Below the pieces are notes generated by a model. It did not search any database. It had not been told where the DNA came from and worked only from the letters and a program-made list of their open reading frames with translations. From Cephalopachus bancanus (Eukaryota > Chordata > Mammalia > Primates > Tarsiidae): a stretch of DNA of 64,000 bases. The stretch covers positions 1,240,001 through 1,304,000 of the forward strand of contig JAPVLO010000161.1 of assembly GCA_027257055.1 (NCBI GenBank), read 5' to 3'. Each line of letters begins with the position of its first letter. Position 1 is the first letter of the stretch. This document shows, piece by piece, positions 1-11,284 of the stretch. A program made the translations under genes and the position numbers.

Positions 1-479
1 ATATGTAGCTATCTTACAGTTCGGGAGGTCAGATATTCAAAATGAGTTTGGGCTAAGATCAAAGTGTTGACATGGTTGTGTTCCTCTCTGGAGGCTCTAG
101 GTGATCATTCATTTCCTTGCCTTTTTCAGCTTCTAGAGGTTATCTGGATTTCTTGACTCATAACCCATTCTGTCTACCGATGGCTGCTAGAGTCTTTTTC
201 ACAATGTTAGGTCTCTGTTTCTAACTCCTCTGCCTCCCTTTTTTCCCAGTTAATTACCTATATGGCTACATTGGGCCTGTCTCAATAATCCATGATAATC
301 TCCTTACGTTAAGACCAGCTGATTAGCAAACTTAATCCTCCCTTGTCATGCAATAGAACACTTTCACACATTTCGGGAATTAAGACACCAACAGTCTACC
401 ATCCATCCTCCAAGATTTTAGTATCACACATAGAACACAAGCACCGTCATCAAGTCCCCAAAGGTCTCAACCCGTTAAC
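1..479. other. Non-coding sequence, no clear element
   Basis: No coding frame of note. The part around 280-420 has the feel of an old interspersed repeat, with a run reading like the end of a common LTR or L1 tail, but I could not assign a family. Confidence 0.4.
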
Positions 480-806
480 TTTCTTTGGCCAGTGAGCCAA
501 TAGCAAATGTGAAACAGCAGAAATTTGAAAAGCATTTGCTCACTGGAACTGGCTTTTTTTTACTGCTCCTCGAATTCGGAGATGCCAAGTGAACAAATGT
601 GTGCTAGCCTGCTGGATGACCAGAGTCACACTGCCAGGTCATCCTTGTTGCTCCAGTCAACCACCAGAAACAGCATCTAACAAAAGATGTATGTCAGCCC
701 GGTTAAGGCCAGCATACTTCGCCAACGCACAAAATTGTGAGTGAAATACATTGAGCTAAATTTGGGGGTCATTTGTTACATAGCAACACATAATTGATAC
801 ACTCTC
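480..806 (+). mobile_element. MaLR/MLT1-type LTR remnant
   Basis: The 3' part has the typical tail of mammalian MaLR LTRs: a 'gtgagtgaaat' stretch, then a 'ttggggg' motif, a 'tttgttacatagcaa' block and an ending like 'gatacac'. The 5' part is diverged. The same tail type appears in the LTRs at 38996-39462 and 42225-42522. The subfamily is not certain. Confidence 0.6.
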
Positions 807-1020
807 ACATCTAGATGGGCCATGTGATTAGTTTGCAGCCAATGAAGTGTGGACAAAAGTGATGTATGCCATTCCAGGTCTGGCCCCAAAATCTTCTGCA
901 AGATCCTTGTTCTCTCTTATCCAGTGAGCCAAGAGAGCACAAATCTCTGAGGAAGTCCTAGAGGACCCTAGAGAGGACAATGAACCTATCAAATGGAAAC
1001 ATTGTGGGTCTATAGTTACT
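807..1020 (+). mobile_element. Possible second LTR fragment
   Basis: A 'gccaatgaagtgtggacaaa' block followed by a 'ccattccaggtctggcc' block resembles the central part of MaLR LTRs. It abuts the ERVL-like coding relic that starts near 1022. Its boundary with the preceding LTR tail is only approximate. Confidence 0.35.
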
Positions 1021-1021
1021 A

Positions 1022-1297
1022 CTTCAAGGACAGCTGTCCAAAGTGCTACCCAACCAGTAACATTGATCCATGGAAGAACAGAACAAGTGCTCAGGTGAGT
1101 TTTTAAGTATTTGCTTAAGCAAATTGACACATATCCTGGTATTTGATATGCAGCTATTGATCTGGAAAATGCCTTTTTCTTTAAACCTGTCCCTCAGGTC
1201 CAACAGAAACAGTTTGCTTTTAGTTGGCAAGGTCAGCAATACTCCTTCACTGTCCTATCTCAGGGGTATATTATTTCTCTAGCCCTATGTCACAATT
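1022..1297 (+). pseudogene. ERVL-type pol relic, reverse transcriptase part (5' of nested L1)
   Basis: Conceptual translation across frame breaks gives the N-terminal half of a retroviral reverse transcriptase, including the first catalytic aspartate region (a D-L-x-N-A-F-F string) and a downstream Q-G-Y-I block. The relic stops at the L1 insertion, and the matching continuation resumes at 4834-4850, so 1022-1297 and 4850 onward were once contiguous. No gag or earlier pol is recognisable upstream, so the copy is 5'-truncated. Stops and frameshifts make it non-functional. The assignment to class III (ERVL) rests on the dUTPase region found downstream. Confidence 0.8.
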
Positions 1298-1313
1298 TAG
1301 TTCTCAGGGATCT

Positions 1314-3810
1314 TTTGAAAAAAATAATTTATTTATCAACTATAGAGTTGTGGGGTACAAGTAAAGATTTACTACATAAGTAGGCTGCACACAGGTGTAG
1401 TTTGGGCTTTTAGGTGGCCCTCACTACCCCTGATAGTAGAACAAGTACCCTTTGTGTTGTCACGTGCCCATCCTTCTCCCCTAGCGGTACCTAGCAAGTG
1501 CCAATTCCACTCTTATGCTAATGTGACTAGTGTTCAGGGCCCACTTATGAGTGAGAATGTGTAGTATTCAGTTCTTCACTTCTGTGATAGTTCACTTAGT
1601 ATGATAGTGTCCAACTGCATTCAAGTTACTGTGAAAGCCATGATTTTTTTCTTTATGGATGCATAATATTCCATCGTGCATATATGCCACATTTTCTTTA
1701 TCCAGTCCACTTTCAATGGGCAGCAGGGTTAGTTCCAAGGTTTTGCTATTGTGAATAGGGTAGCAATAAATATGCATGTGCAGGCATCTTTTTGGTGGAG
1801 TAATTTATGTTCCCTGGGTATATTTCCAGGAGAGGGAGTGCTGGATCATATGGTAGATCAATTGTTGGTTCTTTTAGAAATCACCACACTGCTTTCCATA
1901 GAGGTTGAACTAGCTTACATTCCCACCGACAGTGTAGAAGCATTCCCTTTTCTCTGCAGCTGCACCAACACCTGTTGGTTTTTGATTTATTAATAATAGC
2001 CATCCTTACTGGAGTTAGATGGTATCTCATTGTAGCTTTGATTTGCATTTCTCTGGTGATTGGTGGGGCTGAGCGTTTTTGTATTTTCTATTGGCTATTT
2101 GCATGTCATCATTTGACAAGTGTTTGTTCACGTCCTTTGCCCATTTTTTAAGGGGGCTGTTTGCCTTTTTCCCCCCCTTTTCACTTATTTTGAGTTCCTT
2201 GTAGATTCTGGATGTTAGGCCTTTTTCAGCTATGGAATTGACAATTTTTTTTCCCCATTTTGTGGGTTGTCTCTTTATTCTCTTGATGGTTTATTTTGCT
2301 GTGCAAAAACTTTGTTTCTTGAGGTCCCACCTGTCTATCTTAGCTTTTATAGCATTTGCTTTTGGGGACTTGATCAAGAATTCATAGCCTACTCCTATGT
2401 GCATAAGGGTTTTATCTACTTTTTTCCCTTGAATTCTTGTAGTTTGAGGTTTATGTTAGGTCCTTGATTCATTTTGAATAGATTTTTTTATATGATGATA
2501 GGTAGAGGTCCAATTTCATTCTTCTGCATGTGGTTAAGCAGTATTTGCTAAATATGGTCTTCTTTCCCCTATGATTGTTATTGGTGGCTTTGCTGAAGAT
2601 GAGTTGGCTGACAGACTGTATTTTATTTTTATTTCTGCACTCTCTGTCCTGTTCCATTGTTCTATGTGCCTGTTCCTCTAACAACACCAGCCTGTTTTGG
2701 TTACTGTAGCCTTGCAACCAAGTTTAAAGTCTGTTCCTTTTGTTGAGAATGGTTTTGGCTATTTGTGCTCTTCTTTGTTTCTGTATGTATTTCTTTATTG
2801 TTGCTTCCAGGTCTATGAAAAAGATGTTGGTATTTTGATGTGTATTGTGTTGAATCTGTAGATTGGCTTGAGTTGGACGGGCATCTTGACAGTATTTATT
2901 CTCCCAATCCATGAACATTGAATGATTTTCCATTTGTTTGTGTCATCCTTGATTTCTGTAAGCAGTGTTTTGTTGTTCTCATTGTAAAGGTCTTTCACTT
3001 CTCTGGTTTGGTGGATGCCAAGGTATTTCATTTTGTGTGTGTGGGTGTGTAGCTATTGTAAATGGGATTATGCTTCTTATTTGGTTCTCTACTTGTTTGT
3101 TGCTGGTGTATAGACATGCAACTGTCTTTTACATGTTGATTTTGTAACCTGAGATTTTACCAAAGTTGTTTACCAGTGTGAGGAGGCTTTTGGCATACCC
3201 CCTAGGGTTTTCTAAGTATAGAATTATATCTTCGGCAAAGACGAATAGCTTAACTTCCTTTTTTCCTAATTGGGTACACTTGATTTCCATTTCTTGCCTG
3301 ATTGCTCTGGCTAGGACTTCCAGCACTATGTTGGATAAGAGGAATGAGAGTGGCCATCCTTTTATCATTCCAGTTCTTAGGGGTAATGTTTCCAGTTTCC
3401 ACCCATTGTGCAAAACTTGGACTGTGGATTTATTGTAGGTGGTTCTGATTGTTGTGAGAAATGTTCCTTCTATGCCTAGGTATGTGAGGGTTTTTATCAA
3501 GAAGGAACGTTGAATTTTGTCAAAGCTTTTTCTGTGTCTAGCAAAATAATCATGTGGTTCTTGATTTTACATCTGTTAATGTGCTGAATTATGTTTATGG
3601 TCCTGCGTAAAAACAGTCCTGCATCCCAGGAGTGAAGCCTGGTTGTTGGAGCCTATTTACTGGAATCTTGTGAATTTTTTTGCATCTATGTTCATCAAGA
3701 AGATCGGCCTGTAATTCTCTCTCCTTGTTGGATCTTTGCCAGGTTTGGGTATCGATATTATGCTAACTTCATAAAATAAGTTAGGGAGGATTCATTGTAT
3801 TAATTCAAAC
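1314..3810 (-). pseudogene. L1 ORF2 (reverse transcriptase to C-terminus) and 3' UTR, degraded
   Basis: The reverse complement reads as L1 ORF2: reverse transcriptase blocks around 3130-3810, including a degenerate F-A-D-D-like catalytic motif near 3230 where the Asp pair reads A-E-D, then the thumb and C-terminal domain to about 1600, then 3' UTR. ORF2p of intact L1s nicks target DNA and copies its own RNA. Here the frame is interrupted by stops and shifts and lacks the endonuclease domain. The longest open piece covers only about 123 codons (3129-3500). It is inactive. Confidence 0.88.
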
Positions 3811-3824
3811 TCCAACATTCTCAC

Positions 3825-4012
3825 AGTGACACCTTTGATGGCCATTCCAGAAAGAGTGTTCCAAAATTGCTTTGACTGGTGGACTAGGTGCTGGTGTCAG
3901 TGCATAGCTTCCCAAGGGGAGTACTTCGAAGGTCACCATGGCGATATTCAGCAGTGAGGTATGTAGCACTTTCTCTGGGATGAGTTCACGAACTTAATTG
4001 TTGGACCATATA
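3825..4012 (+). mobile_element. Mariner-type transposase C-terminus and 3' end fragment
   Basis: Plus-strand translation from about 3840 gives a Tc1/mariner transposase tail: a C-F-x-x-W-W block, then C-I-A-S-Q-G-E-Y-F-E-G. After the coding end come a stretch like a mariner terminal inverted repeat ('gttcacgaacttaattg') and 'tata', compatible with the TA target preference of the family. It lies between the reverse transcriptase part and the 5' UTR of the host L1. The catalytic domain is absent. Confidence 0.6.
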
Positions 4013-4833
4013 GGTCACTCAGTGAGAGAGGGAAGAGTATGCATTTCTGCTCCATATTCCATTCTGGAAAAGGCTTTTCTGCTTAGAGTTTTTCCCATGG
4101 TTAGCAGGTTGGGCTGGTTTTTAGTCCTCATTGCAAGTACTTGGTGGGGAATGGTGGGAATATGGGCTCCCTGTCCGTTGTTTGCAATTTGCAGCCCAGA
4201 AACCTAGGAAAGACTCAGGTGTCTTTTGCGTTGCTCCCTCCTCATTCAAGTCCGTGCTCTGCACATGAAAGTGAGCAAGTTCCTGGTCACTGTGGTGGCG
4301 GGGAGGAATCCACCTAGTGGGCATACAGGGTTGAGTGCAATCTGTAGCTTTCCCACCATAGAACCGGACAGTCACCAGGCTCCACTGGCAGAAGGCACAC
4401 ACTTGGGGGCTGTCTGAGCATAAGTTTGTTCCCCATTCCGCTCGGGCTCCAGTCCCCCATTGCTGTGCCCTGACCAGGACTCCTCCTGTGTGGGACCAAT
4501 GCCTCACACATGGCTGGGAGGGGGAAACTGATCTAGAGTCTGTCAGTCAGGATCACTCACTCCCTCTCATACACAGTGTGGGGCTCCAGTTCCTATGTGA
4601 GCCTGGGTTATGGTAGGGGGTGAAGTACCCAGATTCCAGTGTCTTCTGTTGCCACACTCTGCTTTCTGGTCTGTATGTGTTTGAGGAGACCTCTGCTGGG
4701 TGCAGGGGGCCTTACCCATCCAAAACTGTTCAGGATGTCTTTGTCTATCAGTGGCTGGGTCCCTATTCTCTCACTCAGTCAAACAGAGATGCACCAGTCA
4801 GCTGGTCCACGGTGGCCATCTTGGATTCAACTC
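4013..4833 (-). mobile_element. L1 5' UTR (promoter region) in antisense
   Basis: GC-rich, non-coding sequence ending at 4833 in the reverse complement of an L1 5' end. In this clade the 5' UTR carries the internal promoter of the element. Several overlapping open frames of 63-128 codons here are by-products of base composition. The 5' end coincides exactly with the target-site duplication, so the original insertion reached the true L1 start. Confidence 0.7.
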
Positions 4834-4849
4834 TAGTTCTCAGGGATCT

Positions 4850-7825
4850 CAATCCCCTTTCCCTTCTATAAGATATCACACTGGTTCATTGCATTGATGA
4901 CATTTTGCTGACTGGACTGAATGAGAGAGAATAGGCAACTGCTCTAGACTTTTCATTATGTGCCAGAGGGTGTGAAAATCAATCCAACTAAAATTCAGAA
5001 ATCCTCAAACTTCTAGGGATCCAGTGGTGTGAGACATGTTGAGATATCCCTTCTAAGATGAAAAGCAAGTTGTTGTGTCTGTCTCCACTACAGCCAAGGA
5101 AGAGGCACAACACTTTTTGGGACTCTGAGTTTTAGAGGAAACATCTTCCGCACTTCAGTGTGTTACTCCAACCCATTTATCAAGTGACCTATAAAAGACG
5201 CTAGTTTCAAGGAGGGTCCAGAGTAAGAAAAGACTCTGCAAAAGGTTCAGCCTGCTGTGCAGACTGTTTTGTTACTTGGGCCACATGGCTCAGCAGATCC
5301 AGTGGTACTTGAGGCATCAGTGACAGATATGATGATCTTTGTACACTTTAACTGTCCCTATAGGTGTATTTCAGCACAGGCTTTTGGGATTTTGGAGCAA
5401 AGCCCTGCTGTCAACTGGAGATAGCTACTCTCCTTTTGAGAGATAGCTTACGGCTTGCTATGGGACCTTAGAACTGGATGCTTGACCATGAGCCACCAAG
5501 TTGCCATGCAACCTGAGCAACCCGTCATGAAGTGGGTGTTATCAGGCCCACCTAGCTGTAAAGTTGGGCATGCATGGCAACACTTCATCATTAAATGTTA
5601 GTTCTATGTATCTGATTAAGCCCAAGCAGACAATGAAAGCACAAGTGTTACACGAAGAAGTGACCCAAATGCCCATGATCCCCACTTTCACCACCCTGCC
5701 TTGTCTCCTAGCCTGCACCTATTGTTTTGTGAAAAGCTCCTAAGATCAGTTGATAGAGGAAGAAGCCTAAGGCCTGGTTTACAGATGGTTCTGTGCAATA
5801 TGCAGGCACCACTGGAAAGTGGACAGCTCCTGCACCGCAGCCCAGCTCCAGGACATCCATGAAGGACAAGTGGTGAAGGGAAGTCTCTCAGTCGGCAGAA
5901 CTTCAAATAGTGCAGCTGGTTGGGAGGGGAAATACCCAAATATAGGCTTATATACCAATTCATGAGCTGTAGTCAACTGTTTGGCTGGATGATTGGGGAC
6001 TTAGGAAGCACATTATTATAAAACTGGTGATAAAGGAATCTGGGGAAAAGGTATGTAGATAGACCTTTCTGAATAGGAAAAAAACAGAAAAGAAAAAGAA
6101 TATATTCGTGTCCCATGTGAACACTCACCAAGGGGTGAGCTCAGCAGAGGATTTTAATAATCAAGTGGATCAGATGACCCATTCTGTAGACACTAGTTAT
6201 CCTCTTTCTCCAGCTACCTCTATCATCATCCAGTGGGGTTCATGGACAAAGTGACCATGGTGATACAGAAGGAGATATGCATGAGCTCAGCAGCATGGAT
6301 TTTTCACTCACCAAGGCTGACTTGGATATAGCCACTGCTGGGCACTCAATCTGCTAGCAGCAGAGATCATTGCTGAGCTGCTGTTATGGCATTGTTCCTT
6401 GGAGTGATCAGCCAGCTACCTGGTGGTAGGTTGATTACATTGGACCTCTTTCATCACAGAGGGGGCAACGTTTTATCCTCACTGGAATAGACATTTACTC
6501 TCTATATGGGTTTGCCTTCCTGCATATAATACTTCTGCCAGAGCTATCATCTGTGGATTTACAAAACACTGTATCCATCACCATCATATTCCACACAGCA
6601 TTGCTTCTGATCAAGGAATTCACTTAATAGCAAAATAAGAACAGCAATGGGTCCATGCTCATGGAATTCATTGGTCTTACCATTATCCCCATCCTTAAGC
6701 AGCTGCCTTGATAAAACAGTGGAACAACCCTTAAAAGACTCAGTTACAGTACCACCTAGGTGGAAATGCCTTGCAGGGCTGCAGCAAGGTTCTCCAGAAG
6801 GTTGTATATGCCTTGTATCGGCAACCAATATATGATACTGTTTCTCTCTTGGCCAAGATTCACAGGTCCAGGAATTAAGGAGTAGAAACAGGAGTGGCAC
6901 CACTCAACATTTTTCCTAGTGGCAACAGCAAAACGTCAGCTTCCTGTTTCTGCAAGTTTATACTCTGCTGGTCTAGAAGTCTTTATTCCAGAGAAAAAAC
7001 GGCTTCCACCAAGAGACACAACAATGATTTCACTGAACTGAAAGTGAAGGTTGCCACCTGGCCACTTTCGGCTTCTCATGCCTCTGAGACACAGGCCGAG
7101 AAAGGAGTTATAGTGTTGGCTGGGTGAAATTGGACTACCAAGAAAACACTGGACTACTAGTCCACATTGGAGATAAGGAAGAGTAGACCTGGAATACAGG
7201 AGCTCACTTAAGGCATCTAGCTTTATTACCCTGTTCCCTGTGACTATAGTCAATGAAAACTGACAATAACCCAATTTAGGCAGGTTACCCCATCAGATAA
7301 AGAACTACAATCAGCTAAGCCACTTGCTGAAAGCAAAGGGAATACAGAATAAGTGATAGAAGAAGGTAGTTATAAATATCAGCTATAGCCACACGACCAG
7401 TTACAGAAATGAGGGCTGTCATTACCATGAGAATTTCCTTTTTATTTTGTTATGATTACAAATGCTATATATACTCATCTGTATTTATATATCTATATAT
7501 CATATGTATGCCCAAACTCATATACATGCATATAGTAAGCAAATATTTTTGTTTTCTCTTATTCCCTTTTCTCTCTTATTTCTTCATCATGTAGCATAAG
7601 ATGTGCTGATATTATATTAATATTGCTAATTTTACATTATATTATTGAAGATAAGGTATATTGTGAAGAGAGTAAACATTACTCAAAGTACTTTACTTTC
7701 TCTTCTGAGGAAGGGATTAGTGCATTTTACGTTGTACAAAGAATAGTTGTATCATGTAAGGTGGCGGTGTAATCTTGTTGGTGTCATTATTTGGAGATTA
7801 AGTATGATTTAACAAAATCCTTATG
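4850..7825 (+). pseudogene. ERVL-type pol relic: reverse transcriptase end, RNase H, integrase, dUTPase region
   Basis: Continuation of the split retroviral pol. At 4890-4901 the catalytic reverse transcriptase motif reads C-I-D-D, so the usual tyrosine is lost. An RNase H-like block follows near 5775-5900. The integrase core is near 6428-6620: a D-Y-I-G-P string carries the first catalytic aspartate and an S-D-Q-G string near 6606 the second. A dUTPase-like region lies at about 6890-7270, downstream of integrase, which is the arrangement known for class III ERVL elements. 7270-7825 is the non-coding 3' internal region; no env is seen. Frameshifts and stops throughout make it inactive. Confidence 0.85.
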
Positions 7826-8320
7826 TGTGCCAAAATGAATTACGTGTCTTCTTGACTAGGAAAGGGAATGCCCAGATACCTTGCGAGTCATTATTTCTGG
7901 GTGTGTCTGTGATGGTGTTCTCGGAAAAAAATAGCATTTGAATCAGTAAACTGAGTAAAGAAGATCCCATTCCCCAGTGTGGGTAGGCATCATTTACTCC
8001 ATTGAGGACCTGACTAGAACAAAAAGGCAGATGAAGGGTAAACGTGGTCTCCACTTGAGCTGGGACATCCATCTTCTCCTGCCTCAGACATTGGCAGTCT
8101 CGGTTCTTTGGCTCTCACACTTAGAGTGAAATAACCTCTCTGGCTTTGTTAGGCTCCCAGGTTTCAGACTGCAGATTGCTGGACTTTGTGGGATTCTGGA
8201 AGTTCAGCATCCGTAATCACATGATTCATTACTTCCTATTAAATGTATTTCTATATATTTTTATGTATCTAACTATGTATTTCATCGGTTCTGCTTCTCT
8301 GGAGATCCCTGACAAGTACA
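7826..8320 (+). mobile_element. 3' LTR of the ERVL relic (MLT2-like)
   Basis: Directly follows the ERVL internal region. It contains the blocks 'cttgactagg', 'gcccagata', 'gggtgtgtctgtga', 'gcatttgaatcagtaaactg', 'gagctgggacatccatcttc' and the end 'ggttctgcttctctggaga'. The first ~30 bases are diverged. The same LTR family occurs alone at 15834-16372 (minus) and 55828-56245 (plus). The family name is from memory and should be treated as approximate. Confidence 0.8.
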
Positions 8321-9969
8321 GTCACCGAGATATTGGAGTTGTCACAGCAAGAAGCATTAATGTGCCTAATACTTTGTATTGCTACTTAACACTTAGTATT
8401 AGGTAAATTGATATATTGCATAATTCTGACACACCAATCCTATGGACTAGGTGGGGTAGAAAAATACACATTTGGAAATGGGGTGAGCTAGAGACAGATT
8501 ATAAGCAAACTTGTATGCCTGCTAAGATGTTTATTTGTTATGTTTTAAGAAATGGACAGTCAAACGTCACTTTTTAAACAAGAAACTAACAAGATGAACT
8601 ATGACTGTCAAATACTTTTATTATTCTCTTTCTTTCTACACTTTGCTACCTAACATCATGCTGTGATCCCTGTCAGTGTTAAGTAAATAATGATTTAAAG
8701 CAAGGGTGAAAGGAGCCATTTGGAATGGTGTCATCAGTATCTTAATAATTCTGCTGTTCTTAGCAGTTACATGATTTTCATTCTTTATTAATTACTTTCA
8801 TTACCTTGAATTATTGTATCAGAATTTCTTACCTGAATTTAGTTTAATGTCTGTGGTTTTCCTTTGCTCCCTTTTAAACCCTCTTCAAGGGATGCACTAG
8901 GCCTCTGCTCATCTTTGAAAGGACTCCCTGAAATAACTCCAGACTGTGAAATGCATATCTCTTTATTGATTTTTGTAGAATTTAGTCAGCAGGAAACCAG
9001 CCTGAGTTTGTATGTTTTCTCCTTCCTTTCATAATAAGGGACTCCTCGTATTTTAAGGATAACATATGAAAATGTAAGATTCAGAGAAGGTCTATAAAGC
9101 ACTATAAACCTTTGCATTCTCTTTCTTCTTTCCCTTAATGCAAATTTCTGCATCAAATTCATTACATTCGACGAGAAATCAGTTATACTCCCTGCTTTCT
9201 CCATGACCTTCCATCTGCTTCGTACATGACTTCCATTGCCCTGTCTTCTTCATGATTACTCGGTCCTGTAAAATAGTAAGCTCCAGGCTGTTTACAGTGT
9301 ATTTATAGTATCATTTCATTAAAGAGAGAATACTTAGCATAAGCATTTTTTTATTTTATAGAGCCTGCCCTTATCGTCTGTGACCAAGAAATTAGTAGAT
9401 TGACCCATAGTTGAATTTTTAGCTCTCATATTAATGGTTTGTCCACTTAACTAACCAATGATTGCTAGCCTTATTAAAGGATGCTAATGAATAAAAATGT
9501 TATCAGAAAGCAATAATTAACCTTGAATATAAAAGTATTAACCAGTGGCAATCAATCCCTTTCCAAGGCTTAGTAAACACTTAGGATGCATTAAGAGTCC
9601 CTAAAGGAGTAATTAAAGAACTTAGCTATTCTGTTTCAAACAGAAGTACCAAAGGGTCAATCAAACGCAACATGCAAATCTGATGACTGTTGATGAATGC
9701 AAGCCAAATGGTTGACCCTGAGTGCTTACTCATAGAGCCTGAGACCCTCCCATAGGTGAGTCTGTAACATTTCCGAGCATGTGTTTCTCTAAAAGACAAA
9801 TCAGAGAATAACACTACCTACCACAAACTGCCTGGTCATTGTCTACTTTGATTCTTTTAAAGTTTGCCCATATTTTAAAAATAACAATATTAACAATTTA
9901 TGACATACCTTGCATACCTGTTTCTCTTACATTTAGGTTTCATTCCACACCGATCAGAATTGTGCAGTT
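8321..9969. other. Unique AT-rich non-coding sequence
   Basis: No repeat family or convincing coding frame recognised. Open frames here are under 75 codons. 9330-9640 is rich in homeobox-type TAAT cores and includes CCAAT/TGATTG at 9455-9464; see findings for a possible regulatory role. Confidence 0.6.
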
Positions 9970-10580
9970 TCATGTTTTAACAGCTGTATTGAGGAATAAT
10001 TGACATATAATAAACACGAATATTTAAAGTGTATAGTGTGATAAGTTTTGACATGTATTCACCACAATCAAGATGGTGATGTATCCATCACCCCCTAAAA
10101 TTTTCTGTTACTCTCTGTAATACTGCATTTTCCAAACCTCTGCCACCTTTCCGGGAAATCATTGATTTTTCTGTCACTATAGATTAGTGGACATTTGTAA
10201 AATTTTAAATAAATGAAGACATACAGTATTCTTCGATCAGAATACTTATTTTGGAATTCTTGCATCTCATAAAGATATCAATAGCTCTTTCCTTTGTATT
10301 GCTGAGTAGTATTTCATTATATAATGTATCACTGTTTGTTTCCCCATTTACCTGTTAGACATTGGATTGATTCAAGCTTTTGGCTATTACAAATAAAGCT
10401 GTTAGAATGTTTGCATACAAATCTTTGTATAGACATACGGCTTCATTTCTCCTGGATAAATATCTGTGGGTCATATGGCATGTATACTTTTAATATTTTA
10501 AGTTACTGCAAAACTGTTTTTCAAAGTGGTTCTACCATTTTACATTCCAAGCAGCAGTGCCTAAGAGTTTCAAAACCTCC
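9970..10580 (-). mobile_element. Old L1 (L1M) fragment, ORF2 C-terminal part
   Basis: The reverse complement matches the 3' part of ancient mammalian L1s: the 'cagctgtattgaggaataattgaca' signature near 9980 in this orientation, and ORF2 C-terminal sequence with the paired 'tttgtataga' and 'ggataaatatctgtgggtcat' type blocks. It is heavily diverged and 5'-truncated. Confidence 0.85.
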
Positions 10581-10692
10581 TGAAATATAATAGAAAATAT
10601 TATGTTTATAAGTACTCATTTTCCTAGGGAGGGTGTCCATAACCTAAATATTTGCAGTTGACATATTACCAAAATGATACTTTTAATTTAAA

Positions 10693-10719
10693 ATTTGTTG
10701 TTAAGTTTTAACAACAAAT
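10693..10719. repeat. 12-bp perfect inverted repeat
   Basis: Arms at 10693-10704 and 10708-10719 are perfect reverse complements around a 3-nt centre. The sequence is AT-rich and lies in otherwise unrecognised DNA between two L1 pieces. Confidence 0.8.
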
Positions 10720-10960
10720 CAGTTTATCTTTTAACATTTGGTCCTAATTTAAGAGAAAAAAAGTAGTTATTTATTTATAATTTTTTCCACATCATGAAAT
10801 ACATCTATCTTATGGGAAAGATTTTACTCCTGTCTTCATAACTTTAATTCTCAAATCTTCCAGAGTTTGAAGAGGGACTTCAGGATGGCTGACTAGATGC
10901 ACCTGGTACTTGCCTGTTTCACAAAGAAGAATCAGAATAGCGAGTAGATAATCACACTTT

Positions 10961-11284
10961 GAATAGATCAAGGGTCCCCAGCTCCCAGGCTGGTAACTGG
11001 ACACCAGTTACCAGTCTGTGGCCTGTTAGGAATAGGTTCTGCACAGCAGGAGGTGAGCGGAGGGTGAGTAGAGCTCTGCCTCCTGTCGGATCAGCAGCCC
11101 CATTAGATTTTCACAGGAGCAGAAATCCTTTGTGAACTGCGCATGCGAGAGATCTAGGTTGCAAACTCCTTATGGGAATCTACGCCTGATGATCCCCCTA
11201 GCCCACCACCGTCCGTGGAAAAATTGTCTTCCATGAAACCGGTATCTCAGATGCCAAAAAGGTTGGGGAACCGCTGGAATAGAT
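10961..11284. mobile_element. hAT-type MITE with 8-bp target-site duplication
   Basis: A 308-bp element (10969-11276) has imperfect terminal inverted repeats: it begins 'caagggtcccca' and ends in the complement of 'cagcggttcccca'. It is flanked by the exact 8-mer gaatagat at 10961-10968 and 11277-11284. Eight-base duplications are typical of hAT transposons. It has no transposase. It looks like a common mammalian non-autonomous family, but I could not name it with certainty. It sits in the L1 5' UTR and so is younger than that L1. Confidence 0.85.

Larger units (their letters stand above)
1298..4849 (-). mobile_element. Antisense L1 inserted in the ERVL, with 16-bp target-site duplication
   Basis: The identical 16-mer tagttctcagggatct lies at 1298-1313 and 4834-4849 and brackets an L1 in minus orientation. 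From its 3' end it comprises 3' UTR (about 1314-1600), the ORF2 C-terminal domain and ORF2 reverse transcriptase up to about 3810. A mariner-like fragment follows, and then L1 5' UTR sequence (4013-4833) ending in the reverse complement of a 'ccaagatggcc' L1 start. Endonuclease and ORF1 are missing. ORF2 is broken by many stops. The duplication shows a target-primed insertion; the internal loss came later or during insertion. Confidence 0.9.
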
